Assembly: GCA_965219705.1 (NCBI GenBank)
Contig: OZ244789.1
Span: forward strand, 2,604,001 to 2,668,000
Length of the DNA stretch: 64,000 bases
Source of the DNA: JAJECS01 sp965219705
GTDB taxonomy: Bacteria; Chloroflexota; UBA11872
Direction of reading: 5' to 3'
Each line of letters opens with the position of its first letter. Position 1 is the first letter of the stretch. Shown piece after piece: positions 34,173 through 42,830 of this stretch. The translations under genes were made by a program, and so were the position numbers. The notes beneath the pieces are model-generated. The model saw only the letters and a list, made by a program, of their open reading frames with translations. It did not search any database and was not told the origin of the DNA.

Positions 34173-34278
34173 CGGGTGCGGGTCCCACGCGGCACGCAGC
34201 GCGGGCCACCGGAATCTGCTTGTTTCGGGTGCGGGTCCCACGCTGCACGCAGCGCGGGCCACCGGAATCTGCTTTTTT
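34173..34278. repeat. Two tandem copies of a 53-base repeat
   Basis: Units 34173-34225 and 34226-34278 differ at few positions; each starts with CGGGTGCGGGTCCCACGC and ends in GGAATCTGCTT plus Ts. Inside the second unit CGCTGC-AC-GCAGCG is a perfect palindrome, with one mismatch in the first. The pair lies between the end of frdD and the start of cutM, so on the transcribed minus strand it follows frdD by 13 bases. It could end the frd transcript or protect its 3' end. Confidence 0.8.
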
Positions 34279-34291
34279 TCGGTTGGGGGCC

Positions 34292-34654
34292 CTAGAAGAG
34301 CGCCAGGAATACGGCTGTCAGCGCGCTCACGACGGCCGCGCCGCCGTAGCTCGCGGCGGCGAGCGCCGCGTGAGGCGCCGGTGCTTGCAGGTCGATCAGC
34401 GTGTGCCGGATGCGGTGCGCCGCATGGAACACGGCGAGCGCCATGATCAAGCCCAGCACGGCTCGCACCGGGGCGTGCCGCAGCAACGCACCGATGCCGT
34501 CCTGGCCATGGCCAAGCGCCGCCGATACGGCATCCCAACCGACGGCGCCGCCGATGCCGGTGACGAAGATCATGACGGGGACGAACAGGGCGGCGATGAT
34601 CCCGCCCATGCCGAAGATCGACCACCAGAAGGGCTCGTGCGACCGGCCTCTCAT
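34292..34654 (-). CDS. frdD: Fumarate reductase-type subunit D (membrane anchor)
   Basis: The 120-residue protein has three membrane segments and the FrdD hallmarks SHEPFWWSIFGMGGIIAA at the N-terminus and FHAAHRIRHTLIDL around residue 80. With FrdC it anchors the FrdAB head to the membrane and forms the quinone site. Type D anchors such as E. coli FrdCD carry no heme. Its ATG overlaps the frdC stop (ATGA). Confidence 0.85.
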   Translation of the reverse strand: MRGRSHEPFWWSIFGMGGIIAALFVPVMIFVTGIGGAVGWDAVSAALGHGQDGIGALLRHAPVRAVLGLIMALAVFHAAHRIRHTLIDLQAPAPHAALAAASYGGAAVVSALTAVFLALF

Positions 34655-35046
34655 CCCGTTCCGACCCACCAAACCCAGGCGATGATCAGCCCGGTCACGA
34701 CGGCCCACGCGCCAAACTGCGGCGCCACCAGCAGGATTCCGGGGATTCGCCGGCCCCTAATGCGGATCGCAACGGTGGACGGCACCAGGTTGAACCAGGT
34801 GTAGGTGTGCCAGAGGGCGAAGACGATGGAGATCACGTGGAAGACGACCATTCCCGGATTCCAGAGAAAGTCCAGATACGCCTGATAGTCGGCGGGCGGC
34901 TGGCCGGCCTTGTGCACCAGAACGAGCACGAGCACGACTTGCACCGCGATGAACACCGACGAGGTTTCGCGCAGAAACACGAGGAGGTATGAGGGCCGCT
35001 GCGCCCACCACGTCCATCCCAACGGGCGATGCAGCGGCTCGGTCAA
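34651..35046 (-). CDS. frdC: Fumarate reductase-type subunit C (membrane anchor)
   Basis: The 131-residue protein matches the length and landmarks of E. coli FrdC: TWWAQRPSYLLVFLRE, FLWNPGMVVFHVISI and ALWHTYTWFNLVPST, with three membrane segments. The frame is open well upstream inside frdB, but a TTG at 35046 that shares TTGA with the frdB stop gives the correct length, so I take that as the start. Whether the complex works as succinate dehydrogenase or fumarate reductase in this organism cannot be read from sequence; the respiratory context suggests succinate oxidation. Confidence 0.84.
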   Translation of the reverse strand: MTEPLHRPLGWTWWAQRPSYLLVFLRETSSVFIAVQVVLVLVLVHKAGQPPADYQAYLDFLWNPGMVVFHVISIVFALWHTYTWFNLVPSTVAIRIRGRRIPGILLVAPQFGAWAVVTGLIIAWVWWVGTG

Positions 35047-35801
35047 GACTTCACCGTCCACGGCATGAGCAGCCGCTTGTAGTAGTCGATGGCGCCGGTC
35101 ATCTTGGCTTGCTGAATCGCGCCGGCCGGGTCCACGTGCTTGGGGCAGACGGCGGAGCACTCGCCGACGAACGAGCACTCCCAGATGCCTTCGTCTTTGA
35201 GGATCACGTCGCGGCGCTGCTCAATGCCCTCATCCCGCGAGTCGAGGTTGTAGCGCTGGGCCAAGGCCAGCGCGGCCGGCCCGATGAAGTCGTCGCTGTG
35301 CCCCGAAACCGGACACGCGGCGTAGCACAGCAGGCAGTTGATGCACATGCTGAACTGCTGGTAGGCGGCGTGCTGGTCCGGCGTCTGGAGATTCTCGGAC
35401 GAGAGGTCGTCCGCGGATGAGTCCTTACGGATGATCCACGGCTGCACCTTTTCCAACTTCTCGATGAATCCGTCCAAATCGGTCACGAGATCGCGCTCGA
35501 CGCCGAAGTTGACCAGCGGCTCGACCCGAATAGGTCCCGGCATGTAGTCGGACAGAAATGCCGCGCAGGTGAGCTTGGGGTAGCCATTGACCATCGCGCC
35601 GCACGATCCGCATACGCCCATGCGGCATGACCAGCGATAGGTCAGCGTCCCGTCAATCGTGTCCTTGATGTAGTTGAGCGCGTCCAGCACGACCCAGTCC
35701 TCGTGGTACGGCACGTCGTAGACCTGGAAGGTCGGTTCGTCCCAATCCGGTTGGTAACGGAAGACTTCAAATCTGATCATGGTCTCGGTGGCCGTGGTCA
35801 T
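35043..35801 (-). CDS. frdB: Succinate dehydrogenase/fumarate reductase iron-sulfur subunit
   Basis: The 252-residue subunit carries three clusters: 2Fe-2S by CRMGVCGSCGAMVNGYPKLTC (Cys59-Cys79 region), 4Fe-4S by CINCLLCYAACP, and 3Fe-4S with CSFVGECSAVCPKHVDP. It links the flavoprotein to the membrane quinone site. Its ATG overlaps the frdA stop (ATGA), and it overlaps frdC at its end. Confidence 0.95.
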   Translation of the reverse strand: MTTATETMIRFEVFRYQPDWDEPTFQVYDVPYHEDWVVLDALNYIKDTIDGTLTYRWSCRMGVCGSCGAMVNGYPKLTCAAFLSDYMPGPIRVEPLVNFGVERDLVTDLDGFIEKLEKVQPWIIRKDSSADDLSSENLQTPDQHAAYQQFSMCINCLLCYAACPVSGHSDDFIGPAALALAQRYNLDSRDEGIEQRRDVILKDEGIWECSFVGECSAVCPKHVDPAGAIQQAKMTGAIDYYKRLLMPWTVKS

Positions 35802-37597
35802 GATGCGCTCTTAGCCGCCTTTGCCTGGTCGTCGGAACCGTACGTCCGGGATCCGGGCGGCCATTTGGTGATCACGACATCGCGAAATGACACGCGAGGA
35901 GAGCCGTCGGCCTCGCGGACGGCGAGCGAATGCTTGAGGAATTGGCCATCGTCGCGCTCCGGGTGGTCCGTGCGCTGGTGCGATCCGCGCGATTCGGTGC
36001 GGTCGCGGGCGCACGCGGCCAGAGCCGTGGCGATGTCCAGCATGTAGTCAAGCTCCAGCGCGCTGATCAGGTCGGTGTTGTAAACGTTGGTGCGGTCGTC
36101 GAGATCGACGCGGCCGAAGCGCTCGCGCAGGTCGTTGAGGGTGGCGTAGGTCTGCTCGACAAGTTGTTGCGAACGGTAGATGCCGGCGCCTTCTTCCATG
36201 GTCGTGGTCATCTCGCGCCGCAGCTCCGCGACCCGCTCGCCGCCGGACGGCTGCTCCAGGATGCGTCGGATGCGGGCCCGCTCATCGTCGACTTGCGGCT
36301 GCAAGCGGTCGATCGCTGCCGAGTCCGTCTTGGCCGCGAAATTCGCGGCGTTGCGCCCGGCGCGCGCGCCGAAGACCACCAGCTCGGTGAGCGAGTTCGA
36401 GCCAAGCCGGTTGGCGCCGTTGATGCTGACGCAGGCGACCTCGCCCGCGGCGTAGAGCCCCGGGAGCGTGGTTGCGGCGTCAATGTCGGTGTCGATCCCG
36501 CCCATCATGTAGTGCACGACGGGCCGCACGGGGATCGATTCCTTGACGGGATCTATGCCGGCGTAGTTGCGGGCGAGTTCGCGCACGAATGGGAGCTTCG
36601 TGTCGATGCGGTGCTCGCCAAGGTGCTGGATTTCCAGATGCACGTAGTCGCCGTAGGGTCCGCTGAAGGTGTTCCCCAGCTCCTGCTCCTTGATGAACGC
36701 CTGCGAGAGCCGGTCACGGGGGCCGAGCTCCATGGTTCGAAGCTGTGGATGCTGCGGATCGTCCAGCGGCAGCGGCTGGCCAAGGTCGTAGTCGGCCAGA
36801 TACCGCCGACCCTTGTTGTTGGTGAGCACCCCGCCCTCGCCGCGCGACGCCTCGGTGATGAGGATGCCGGTGCCCGGCAGGCCCGTGGGGTGGTACTGCA
36901 CGAACTCCATGTCTTTGAGCGCCACGCCGGCGCGATAGGCCATGGCCAAGCCGTCGCCGGTCTTGATGGCGCCGTTGGTGGTGAAGGGGAAGATGCGTCC
37001 GGCTCCGCCCGTGGCGATGATGACGGCCTTGGCGAAGATGGGGCGCATTTGCCCGCTGCGCAGCTCGATGGCCGTGCAGCCCTGACAGCGACCGTCCTCC
37101 ACGAGCAGCTTGGTCGCGAACCATTCGTCGTAGCGGGTGATGGAGGAGAACTGCATGCAGGTCTGAAATAGGCTGTGCAGGACGTGAAAGCCGGTCTTGT
37201 CGGTGGCGAACCAGGTGCGCTGGATCTTCATGCCGCCGAACGGTCGCACCGCCACGTGGCCGGTCGCCTCGCGGGACCAGGGGCAGCCCCAGTGCTCGAG
37301 TTGGATCAGCTCGCGGGGCGCTTCGTCGACAAACATCTCGACGGCATCTTGATCGGCCAGCCAATCCGAGCCGCTGATGGTGTCGTAGATGTGGTCTTCG
37401 GCGCTGTCGTCGTCCTTGATGACCGCGGCCATGCCGCCTTCGGCGGCCACGGTGTGGCTCCGCATCGGGTAGACCTTGGACACGATGCCGATGCTGAGGT
37501 CGGGGTGCTCTTGGGCTACGGCGATGGCGGCGCGCAGGCCGGCGCCGCCGCCGCCAATCACGAGCACGTCGTGCTGCAGGTGGTCCACGCGCGCCAT
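35798..37597 (-). CDS. frdA: Succinate dehydrogenase/fumarate reductase flavoprotein subunit
   Basis: The 599-residue protein binds FAD (VLVIGGGGAGLRAAIAVAQE), with the covalent-FAD His48 in RSHTVAAEGGMAAV, and has the dicarboxylate site residues in QYHPTGLPGTGILITEASRGEGG and the HYMMGGI and LGSNSLTELVVFGARAG motifs. It interconverts succinate and fumarate in the cytoplasm. The ATG at 37597 gives the family N-terminus; an ATG nine codons earlier also exists. It heads frdABCD and lies 29 bases after the gene at 37627. Confidence 0.95.
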   Translation of the reverse strand: MARVDHLQHDVLVIGGGGAGLRAAIAVAQEHPDLSIGIVSKVYPMRSHTVAAEGGMAAVIKDDDSAEDHIYDTISGSDWLADQDAVEMFVDEAPRELIQLEHWGCPWSREATGHVAVRPFGGMKIQRTWFATDKTGFHVLHSLFQTCMQFSSITRYDEWFATKLLVEDGRCQGCTAIELRSGQMRPIFAKAVIIATGGAGRIFPFTTNGAIKTGDGLAMAYRAGVALKDMEFVQYHPTGLPGTGILITEASRGEGGVLTNNKGRRYLADYDLGQPLPLDDPQHPQLRTMELGPRDRLSQAFIKEQELGNTFSGPYGDYVHLEIQHLGEHRIDTKLPFVRELARNYAGIDPVKESIPVRPVVHYMMGGIDTDIDAATTLPGLYAAGEVACVSINGANRLGSNSLTELVVFGARAGRNAANFAAKTDSAAIDRLQPQVDDERARIRRILEQPSGGERVAELRREMTTTMEEGAGIYRSQQLVEQTYATLNDLRERFGRVDLDDRTNVYNTDLISALELDYMLDIATALAACARDRTESRGSHQRTDHPERDDGQFLKHSLAVREADGSPRVSFRDVVITKWPPGSRTYGSDDQAKAAKSAS

Positions 37598-37626
37598 GGT
37601 AGGTAGCCGGTGAGCGGCCTGCAAAG

Positions 37627-38832
37627 CTAGGTCGCGGGGCCTCGCGCCGCTCGGTCGCGGCGCAACTCGGCGGCGACAGCCGGGTTCTGCTCGATCAGAT
37701 CAACGAGCTCGTCGCGCATGGCCGACCGCTCAGGCTCGGCCGTTCGACCCGAGCGCTGCAGGTCGGCGAGTAGCTGCCGCGCACGGGCCAGATTGTCCGG
37801 CGCCGGGCGCGGGCGCCACACGCGGCGGTGCGCGGCGAAGAGGAGCGTCAGGATCACACCGGCGCCAGCCGTGACGAGCGCCCACGTATCGGCCGTGGTG
37901 GAACGAACCGCCCGCGCGATGCCGGGCAGCGTGGTGTCCGAAACCTCGATGGCAATCGTCGTGCGGGCGGCGACGTTGCGCGCTTCCCACAGGTCGACTG
38001 CGATTCCGCCGAATGAGGTCGATTCTTGGGGCGCCAGTCCCTGCGGGGCCGTCGCCAGGACGCCCTGCTCGCTCAACAGCCGCACGACCCCCGCTGGCAG
38101 ACCGATGAGCCAGTCGAAGGCGGCAACGCCGTCGGTTAGGCGTAGCTGATAGGCATAGGCGATGGTGGTGAGTCCCGGTCGGAGGGGGGCCAGCACGGCG
38201 AATCCCGGGCCGCCAATGACGAGTTCATCCGCGCGGAATCCAGCAACTGGCTGCAGACCAAACGCGCCGTCCGGCACGGCGAACCTGAGCGGTGGCGGCG
38301 CGGCAGTCGACACCGCCGGCAGGAATGTCCGGTCTCCGGGAACGATGACGTCTACCACGTCGAGCACGGAGATCGCGTCGGCGGTCTGGTGTCGGAGGAG
38401 CCGGGCGATGGATTGCAGGGAGATGCCTGGGTTCCGGCTCGTCGCCTCGTAGATCGTGAGCGTGGTCTCGATTTCCGTTTGGCCGTCGAAGCGAATTCCG
38501 TCCGTCGTGTACGGCACGCCGGCGTAGTCCACCCCAACAAAATATGCCGCGTCCTGGGCCGTTGGGACCTCCGTGAACCTGAAGGTGCCGTCCTGCGCGA
38601 CGCCGGTTGTGAGGGTCGGGAGCGCATCGGGGCCGCGGCGCCCGACAAGGGCCACCACCAGACCGTCCGGCACCCCACTGCCTGACGTGCCGTTGATGAC
38701 GGTGCCCAGGATCTCGCCATGGTCTTGGGCGCCGACCGGTTGCCAGGTTGTGGTCAGCATGGCGGCAAACACCGCAACCGCGAGAAAGCGGGACAGCGCC
38801 AGGCGGCCCAGCCGAGGCTTGGCTACTTCCAT
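37627..38832 (-). CDS. Exported membrane protein with carboxypeptidase-regulatory-like domain
   Basis: The 401-residue protein has a signal peptide (about 1-35, cleavage likely after VGA), then a beta-sandwich of the carboxypeptidase-regulatory type (HGEILGTVINGTSGSGVPDG...TGVAQDGTFRFTEVP, about 38-130), a second beta-rich region, a membrane segment near 325-347 (TWALVTAGAGVILTLLFAAH), and a cytoplasmic tail of about 55 residues rich in Arg. The function is unknown. It overlaps the CcmI-like gene by 10 bases at the end of the ccm cluster, so a role linked to cytochrome c assembly at the outer face of the membrane is plausible. CcmG, the usual thioredoxin of this pathway, is not found here and this protein has no CxxC. 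Confidence 0.75.
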   Translation of the reverse strand: MEVAKPRLGRLALSRFLAVAVFAAMLTTTWQPVGAQDHGEILGTVINGTSGSGVPDGLVVALVGRRGPDALPTLTTGVAQDGTFRFTEVPTAQDAAYFVGVDYAGVPYTTDGIRFDGQTEIETTLTIYEATSRNPGISLQSIARLLRHQTADAISVLDVVDVIVPGDRTFLPAVSTAAPPPLRFAVPDGAFGLQPVAGFRADELVIGGPGFAVLAPLRPGLTTIAYAYQLRLTDGVAAFDWLIGLPAGVVRLLSEQGVLATAPQGLAPQESTSFGGIAVDLWEARNVAARTTIAIEVSDTTLPGIARAVRSTTADTWALVTAGAGVILTLLFAAHRRVWRPRPAPDNLARARQLLADLQRSGRTAEPERSAMRDELVDLIEQNPAVAAELRRDRAARGPAT

Positions 38833-40079
38833 GACACGCCGAGGTCGCGGCTCCGGAACACGGTGCCGTCGCGGGCGATGGCGTAGAGCTCTCGCGGGGC
38901 CGCGGCGCTGCCGGTGACGATGACGACGTCGGCGACGAGCGACAGGCGGTTCCAGGACTGCGTGCCGTCGACGGTCTTGAAGACGCCGGCGTCGGTGGCT
39001 GCGTACACGGCGCCTTGAAACTCCTGGCCGGTCGGCGAGACATAGCGGTCGCCGCTGTTGGGCTCGTAGTGCAGCGAGCGCACGTTGACGGTTGGCAGTG
39101 CGCCGTTCACAAAGCCGTTGGCGCTGCGCCATGGACCGCTGACGCTTGTGGCGAGCACGCCCTCGGTGGCCGTGCTCACCAGAATCAGGAACTCGGGCTG
39201 ATCGACGACGGTAATCCCGGTCACGTTCGGTGGCGCGGCTACGGCTAAGGTGCGCCAGGTCGTGCCGTCGTCGTGGGAAGCGTGGATGGCCCCGGTGGCG
39301 TCGATGCCGACCAGGCGGCCGGACTGACGCCCGGACGCGAGGTGAGCCAAGTCGCGCGACGCTGTCCATCGGGACCAGCTGGACGCCATGCCGTCGCTGC
39401 GAAACTGCCCGACGTCACTCAGGGCGACGAAGCCGGTGGGAGTGGTTGCCACGGAACGGGTCGTCCGAGGGAACTCGGCGGCCTGCCATGTTGCTCCGCC
39501 GTTCCGGCTGACCTGAAGTCCCGATGGATGCGCGGCCACGAGGACCTCGGGGTCTGCCGGTGAAACTGCCGCGGCGGCGATTGCCGCGACGCCCACGTTG
39601 CCGACTGCGGTCTGATCGGCGACGCCCTGGCGTGCGCCCAGCGTCACGACGAGGACGACCGCAACGAGTCCACTGACCAACGTCGCCGCCGTGAGCAGCC
39701 AGACGAGGGGACGCCGCACCGCCGTCGGCGACGGCATGCGAGCTGTCGCGCCCTTGATGGCCGTGGGCAGGTCGGTGAGCAGGGCATCGACCTGCGCGGA
39801 GGCTCTGGCGTGACCCCGTTGGTGCGCATCGAGCGCCAAAGCGGCCTGCTGGCGCAGCTCCGCCGTGAGCTCGGCGTGCTCGGCGTCGCTCACGGCGCCG
39901 CGGCGCCGCTCGAGATCGAGATCGTCCATGAGGTCCAGAGACCGCTGAACGTCATCGCCAAGTCGCCTAGGGCGCGATTGGACTCGGCGTGCGGTCTCGC
40001 GCAGGACGGGCGTCGTGATCCAGGCCAACCCGCCCAGGGCCACGAGCGCCAGCGCCGCGAGGAAGACGATGGGCGTCAC
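38823..40079 (-). CDS. CcmI-like membrane protein fused to a BNR/YCF48-type beta-propeller
   Basis: The 418-residue protein starts at a GTG that overlaps the ccmH stop (GTGA). Residues 1-20 are a membrane segment, and about 25-95 resemble the CcmI N-terminal domain (SLDLMDDLDLERRRGAVSDAEHAEL...). A second membrane segment (about 123-148) follows, as in CcmI. In place of the usual TPR domain there is a propeller (about 165-418) with BNR/photosystem-assembly-type repeats: SRNGGATWQ, SHDDGTTWR, KTVDGTQSWNR, SRDLGVSWK. CcmI chaperones apocytochrome c for heme ligation by CcmF-CcmH; a propeller could play the same binding role, but this is inference. Confidence 0.78.
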   Translation of the reverse strand: MTPIVFLAALALVALGGLAWITTPVLRETARRVQSRPRRLGDDVQRSLDLMDDLDLERRRGAVSDAEHAELTAELRQQAALALDAHQRGHARASAQVDALLTDLPTAIKGATARMPSPTAVRRPLVWLLTAATLVSGLVAVVLVVTLGARQGVADQTAVGNVGVAAIAAAAVSPADPEVLVAAHPSGLQVSRNGGATWQAAEFPRTTRSVATTPTGFVALSDVGQFRSDGMASSWSRWTASRDLAHLASGRQSGRLVGIDATGAIHASHDDGTTWRTLAVAAPPNVTGITVVDQPEFLILVSTATEGVLATSVSGPWRSANGFVNGALPTVNVRSLHYEPNSGDRYVSPTGQEFQGAVYAATDAGVFKTVDGTQSWNRLSLVADVVIVTGSAAAPRELYAIARDGTVFRSRDLGVSWK

Positions 40080-40549
40080 GTGCTGCTTCCGTTCGGCGGC
40101 TGTCGGAGTCGATCGATCTGGGCCTCGAGCTCGCTGAGGTGCTCTGGGGTCTGCGGTTGCTGCCGGGGCCGGCGGCGCAGCAGCACCACCCCAACCACCA
40201 AGACGCCCGCGGCGGCGGCGATGATCGGCCCCAGCCATACGCCGAGGGCCAGGCCCTCCTTCGGCGGGTCGCGCAGAATGCCCACGCCGTAGCGCGTGGC
40301 GAAGAAGTCAAAGATCTCCGCGTCCGTCGCGCCGTCCGCGATTTTCGTGCTGATGATCGCGCGCATTTGCTGCGCCAACGGGGCGTTGGATTCCTTAACC
40401 GACTGGCCTTGACACACGGGGCAGTCCAACTGGTCGGCGATGCGCGACTGGCGTGCGTACAAGGCGTCGGCGGTGTCGTCGGCATGGACGACCGAGGCGC
40501 CGAGGCTCGCCATGACGAGCGTCAGCGCGACTAGTGCGCGCAGGGTCAC
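40076..40549 (-). CDS. ccmH: Cytochrome c maturation protein CcmH/CycL
   Basis: CcmH keeps the apocytochrome CxxCH thiols reduced for heme attachment. The 157-residue protein has a signal/anchor (1-22), the redox motif QLDCPVCQGQSVKES (Cys43, Cys46), the short three-helix domain with FFATRYGVGILRDPPKEG, and a C-terminal membrane segment (about 104-124). The GTG at 40549 shares GTGA with the ccmF stop; the longer frame upstream overlaps ccmF. Confidence 0.93.
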   Translation of the reverse strand: MTLRALVALTLVMASLGASVVHADDTADALYARQSRIADQLDCPVCQGQSVKESNAPLAQQMRAIISTKIADGATDAEIFDFFATRYGVGILRDPPKEGLALGVWLGPIIAAAAGVLVVGVVLLRRRPRQQPQTPEHLSELEAQIDRLRQPPNGSST

Positions 40550-42546
40550 GGTGTCGCCGAACGCCGGGCGGGCGACGCCAGGGCCGGAGCTCGTGGCAGC
40601 GCGGCGACCGGCCACGCGACTACGAGCACGCCGATGAAGTACAGCATGCCGCCGACCCACAGCAGCGGCACGAGCGGATTCACCAGAATGCGGAATGACG
40701 CCCCCGAGCCGTCGGGCTCCCAATCGTCGAGGAGGACGTAGAGATCGTCGAGCGCGGGGATCGTCGTATGAATGGCGACATCGGACGTGGGTTGATTCTC
40801 CCAGCCGCCGTGGATGCGGCGCGACGGTGTGAGGTGCGCTGCCGGCTGATCGCCGCGCCTCACGTCGAGGTCGGCGAACACGGTCGTCAGGCCAGGCTGC
40901 GCCTGCGTGCGCAGACCGCGAAACGTCACGCTGTAGCCATCGATAGTTGCGGACTGGTTCTGCGCCAGGCGGACGGCGGTCTCCTGCCCGAAGGAGGCCG
41001 AGCCGACGACCCCGATGGCGAACACGGCGACACTGAGATGCACGAGGTGGCTTCCGAGCCGTCGCCGGCTGCCAATGATCCGCAGCGTGATCGGGGGGCC
41101 ACTACTTGACGCGTTTGGCCCGGCGCGAAGACCGCGCGTCAACTCAAGCAACGCCCCCGCGGCCACGAGGGCCGTCAGGCCGAATCCCAGCACGGCGAGC
41201 CCGGCGCGCATGCCCATGGCGAGCAGAATGGCGGAAACCACGATGGTCACGAGCAACGGCCAGCGCGTGGCCCGCCACGCGGCATGCGCCGTCGTGCGCC
41301 GCCATGCCAGCAGCGGGCCGATGCCCAGCAGCCCGAGCATGATCAGGAGCAGCGGCACGGTGACCTGGGCGTAGAACGGCGGTCCGACGGCGATGCGCGC
41401 GCCTTGGACGAGCTCCGAAAAAATGGGAAAGACGGTGCCCCACAGCACCGCTACCACGACGGCCATGAGCAGCAGATTGTTGAGCAAGACCCCGGCTTCC
41501 TTCGACGCCAACGACTCAATGGGCAAGGGGGCTCGCAATAGCGGCAGGCGGTAGAGAAACGCAAGGACGGCGGCCACGAGCACTACCCCGACGAACGTGA
41601 GAAAGACCGGCCCGACGTCTGAAAGCGCGAAGGAGTGCACCGACGTGAGGATTCCGCTGCGCACGACGAAGGTGCCGAAGACGGCCAGCGCGAACCCGGC
41701 GAGCACCAGTCCAATCGACCACGCCCGAAGCTGACCGCGTCGCTCCTGGGCCAGCGCCGAGTGAATGTAGGCCGTGGCCACCAACCAAGGCAGGAGCGCG
41801 ACGTTTTCGACCGGGTCCCAGCCCCAGTAGCCGCCCCAGCCCAGGACGCGATACGCCCACCACGCGCCGAGCAGCAAGCCGGCGCCCTGGATGGCCCAGG
41901 CCACGAGCATCCAGTTGCGCATTTCGCGAAGCCATTCCTGCGAGAGTCGACCCGCGGCCAGAATCGCCGCCGCGAAGGCGAACGGAATGGTGAAGGACAT
42001 ATAGCCCGTGAGCAGCATGGGCGGATGCACCTGCATGCCGCTGTCCCAGAGCAGCGGATTGAGTCCGCGCCCGTCAGGCGGCGCCACGACCAGCCGCTGA
42101 AACGGGCTCGACACGAAGACCAGCACGCCGATGAAGAAGAGGGTGATCGCCGCGAGGGTGCCGATGCCCCAGGGCGCGAGCGCGCCATCGCGTTTGGGCA
42201 TGCGCCAGGCCGCCGCGGCGCTGAACAGGCTGAGCATCCAGGTCCAAAAGAGCAGCGAGCCTTCCTGCCCGCCCCACAAGGCGGAGACCGTGAGGCCGAG
42301 CGGCATGGAGCGGCTGGAGGTGTCGGCGACGAAGGCGATCGAGAAGTCTTGACTGAGGAATCCGGCCGCGAGCGTGCTGACGGCGAGCGTCACGACGGCG
42401 GCCAGTACGATGGCGGCGTTGCGCGCCGCATCCGTGAACTCGGGGCTGCGCCGCCAGACGGCGAGCCCGCTCATGGTCAGCTGGAGCACCGCTACGCCGA
42501 ACGCGAGCCCGAGCGCCAGGCGGCCAACCACCACCAGGTCGATCAC
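40546..42546 (-). CDS. ccmF: Heme lyase CcmF
   Basis: CcmF joins heme from CcmE to apocytochrome c on the outer side of the membrane. The 666-residue polytopic protein has about 15 membrane segments, the tryptophan-rich WWD motif WGGYWGWDPVENVALLPW (about 231-248), and conserved histidines in SGMQVHPPML and RSGILTSVHSF. The GTDLG-like periplasmic C-terminal domain is present. The gap of 284 bases upstream, which breaks the otherwise tight ccm cluster, contains a MITE. Confidence 0.95.
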   Translation of the reverse strand: MIDLVVVGRLALGLAFGVAVLQLTMSGLAVWRRSPEFTDAARNAAIVLAAVVTLAVSTLAAGFLSQDFSIAFVADTSSRSMPLGLTVSALWGGQEGSLLFWTWMLSLFSAAAAWRMPKRDGALAPWGIGTLAAITLFFIGVLVFVSSPFQRLVVAPPDGRGLNPLLWDSGMQVHPPMLLTGYMSFTIPFAFAAAILAAGRLSQEWLREMRNWMLVAWAIQGAGLLLGAWWAYRVLGWGGYWGWDPVENVALLPWLVATAYIHSALAQERRGQLRAWSIGLVLAGFALAVFGTFVVRSGILTSVHSFALSDVGPVFLTFVGVVLVAAVLAFLYRLPLLRAPLPIESLASKEAGVLLNNLLLMAVVVAVLWGTVFPIFSELVQGARIAVGPPFYAQVTVPLLLIMLGLLGIGPLLAWRRTTAHAAWRATRWPLLVTIVVSAILLAMGMRAGLAVLGFGLTALVAAGALLELTRGLRAGPNASSSGPPITLRIIGSRRRLGSHLVHLSVAVFAIGVVGSASFGQETAVRLAQNQSATIDGYSVTFRGLRTQAQPGLTTVFADLDVRRGDQPAAHLTPSRRIHGGWENQPTSDVAIHTTIPALDDLYVLLDDWEPDGSGASFRILVNPLVPLLWVGGMLYFIGVLVVAWPVAALPRAPALASPARRSATP

Positions 42547-42565
42547 GGCCGTGGGCCCCGTCGAT

Positions 42566-42712
42566 GGAGACGTTTGCCTAACCCGGTCAGCCTAAGGATG
42601 GCCGGGGAGACGCATGCGCGAGCCCAGGTTGAGCGAGGGCTGGATTCCCGCTTTCGCGGGAATGACGGACTGTGGGTCGGAAATGACGAGGGGGTGCGCA
42701 AAGGTCGCCGAT
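42566..42712. mobile_element. MITE-like element (copy 2), uninterrupted
   Basis: About 147 bases are bounded by imperfect inverted ends: left GGAGACGTTTGCCTAACC (42566-42583) and right GGTGCGCAAAGGTCGCC, whose complement reads GGCGACCTTTGCGCACC. The left end resembles that of the IS5-type element in this window (GGAGACCTTTGCGTAAAT). Inside is the perfect hairpin TTCCCGC (42645-42651), TTTC, GCGGGAA (42656-42662). It has no coding capacity. It lies between ccmD and ccmF, 20 bases upstream of the ccmF start, so it is probably transcribed and may affect ccmF expression. Confidence 0.72.
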
Positions 42713-42830
42713 GCGGGCAGGACGCCGCATTGAGCCTAGACGCGAGCCTGCGGTTACTCACCGAGATTGCCTGTCCAATCACCGCCGCTTGCGCCCGCTT
42801 CCGCCTCGAAGGGAAATCGCGAAGTCGAGG

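Noticed and set aside
34173..34278. CRISPR array
   Set aside because: Only two adjacent units without spacers, and no cas genes nearby.
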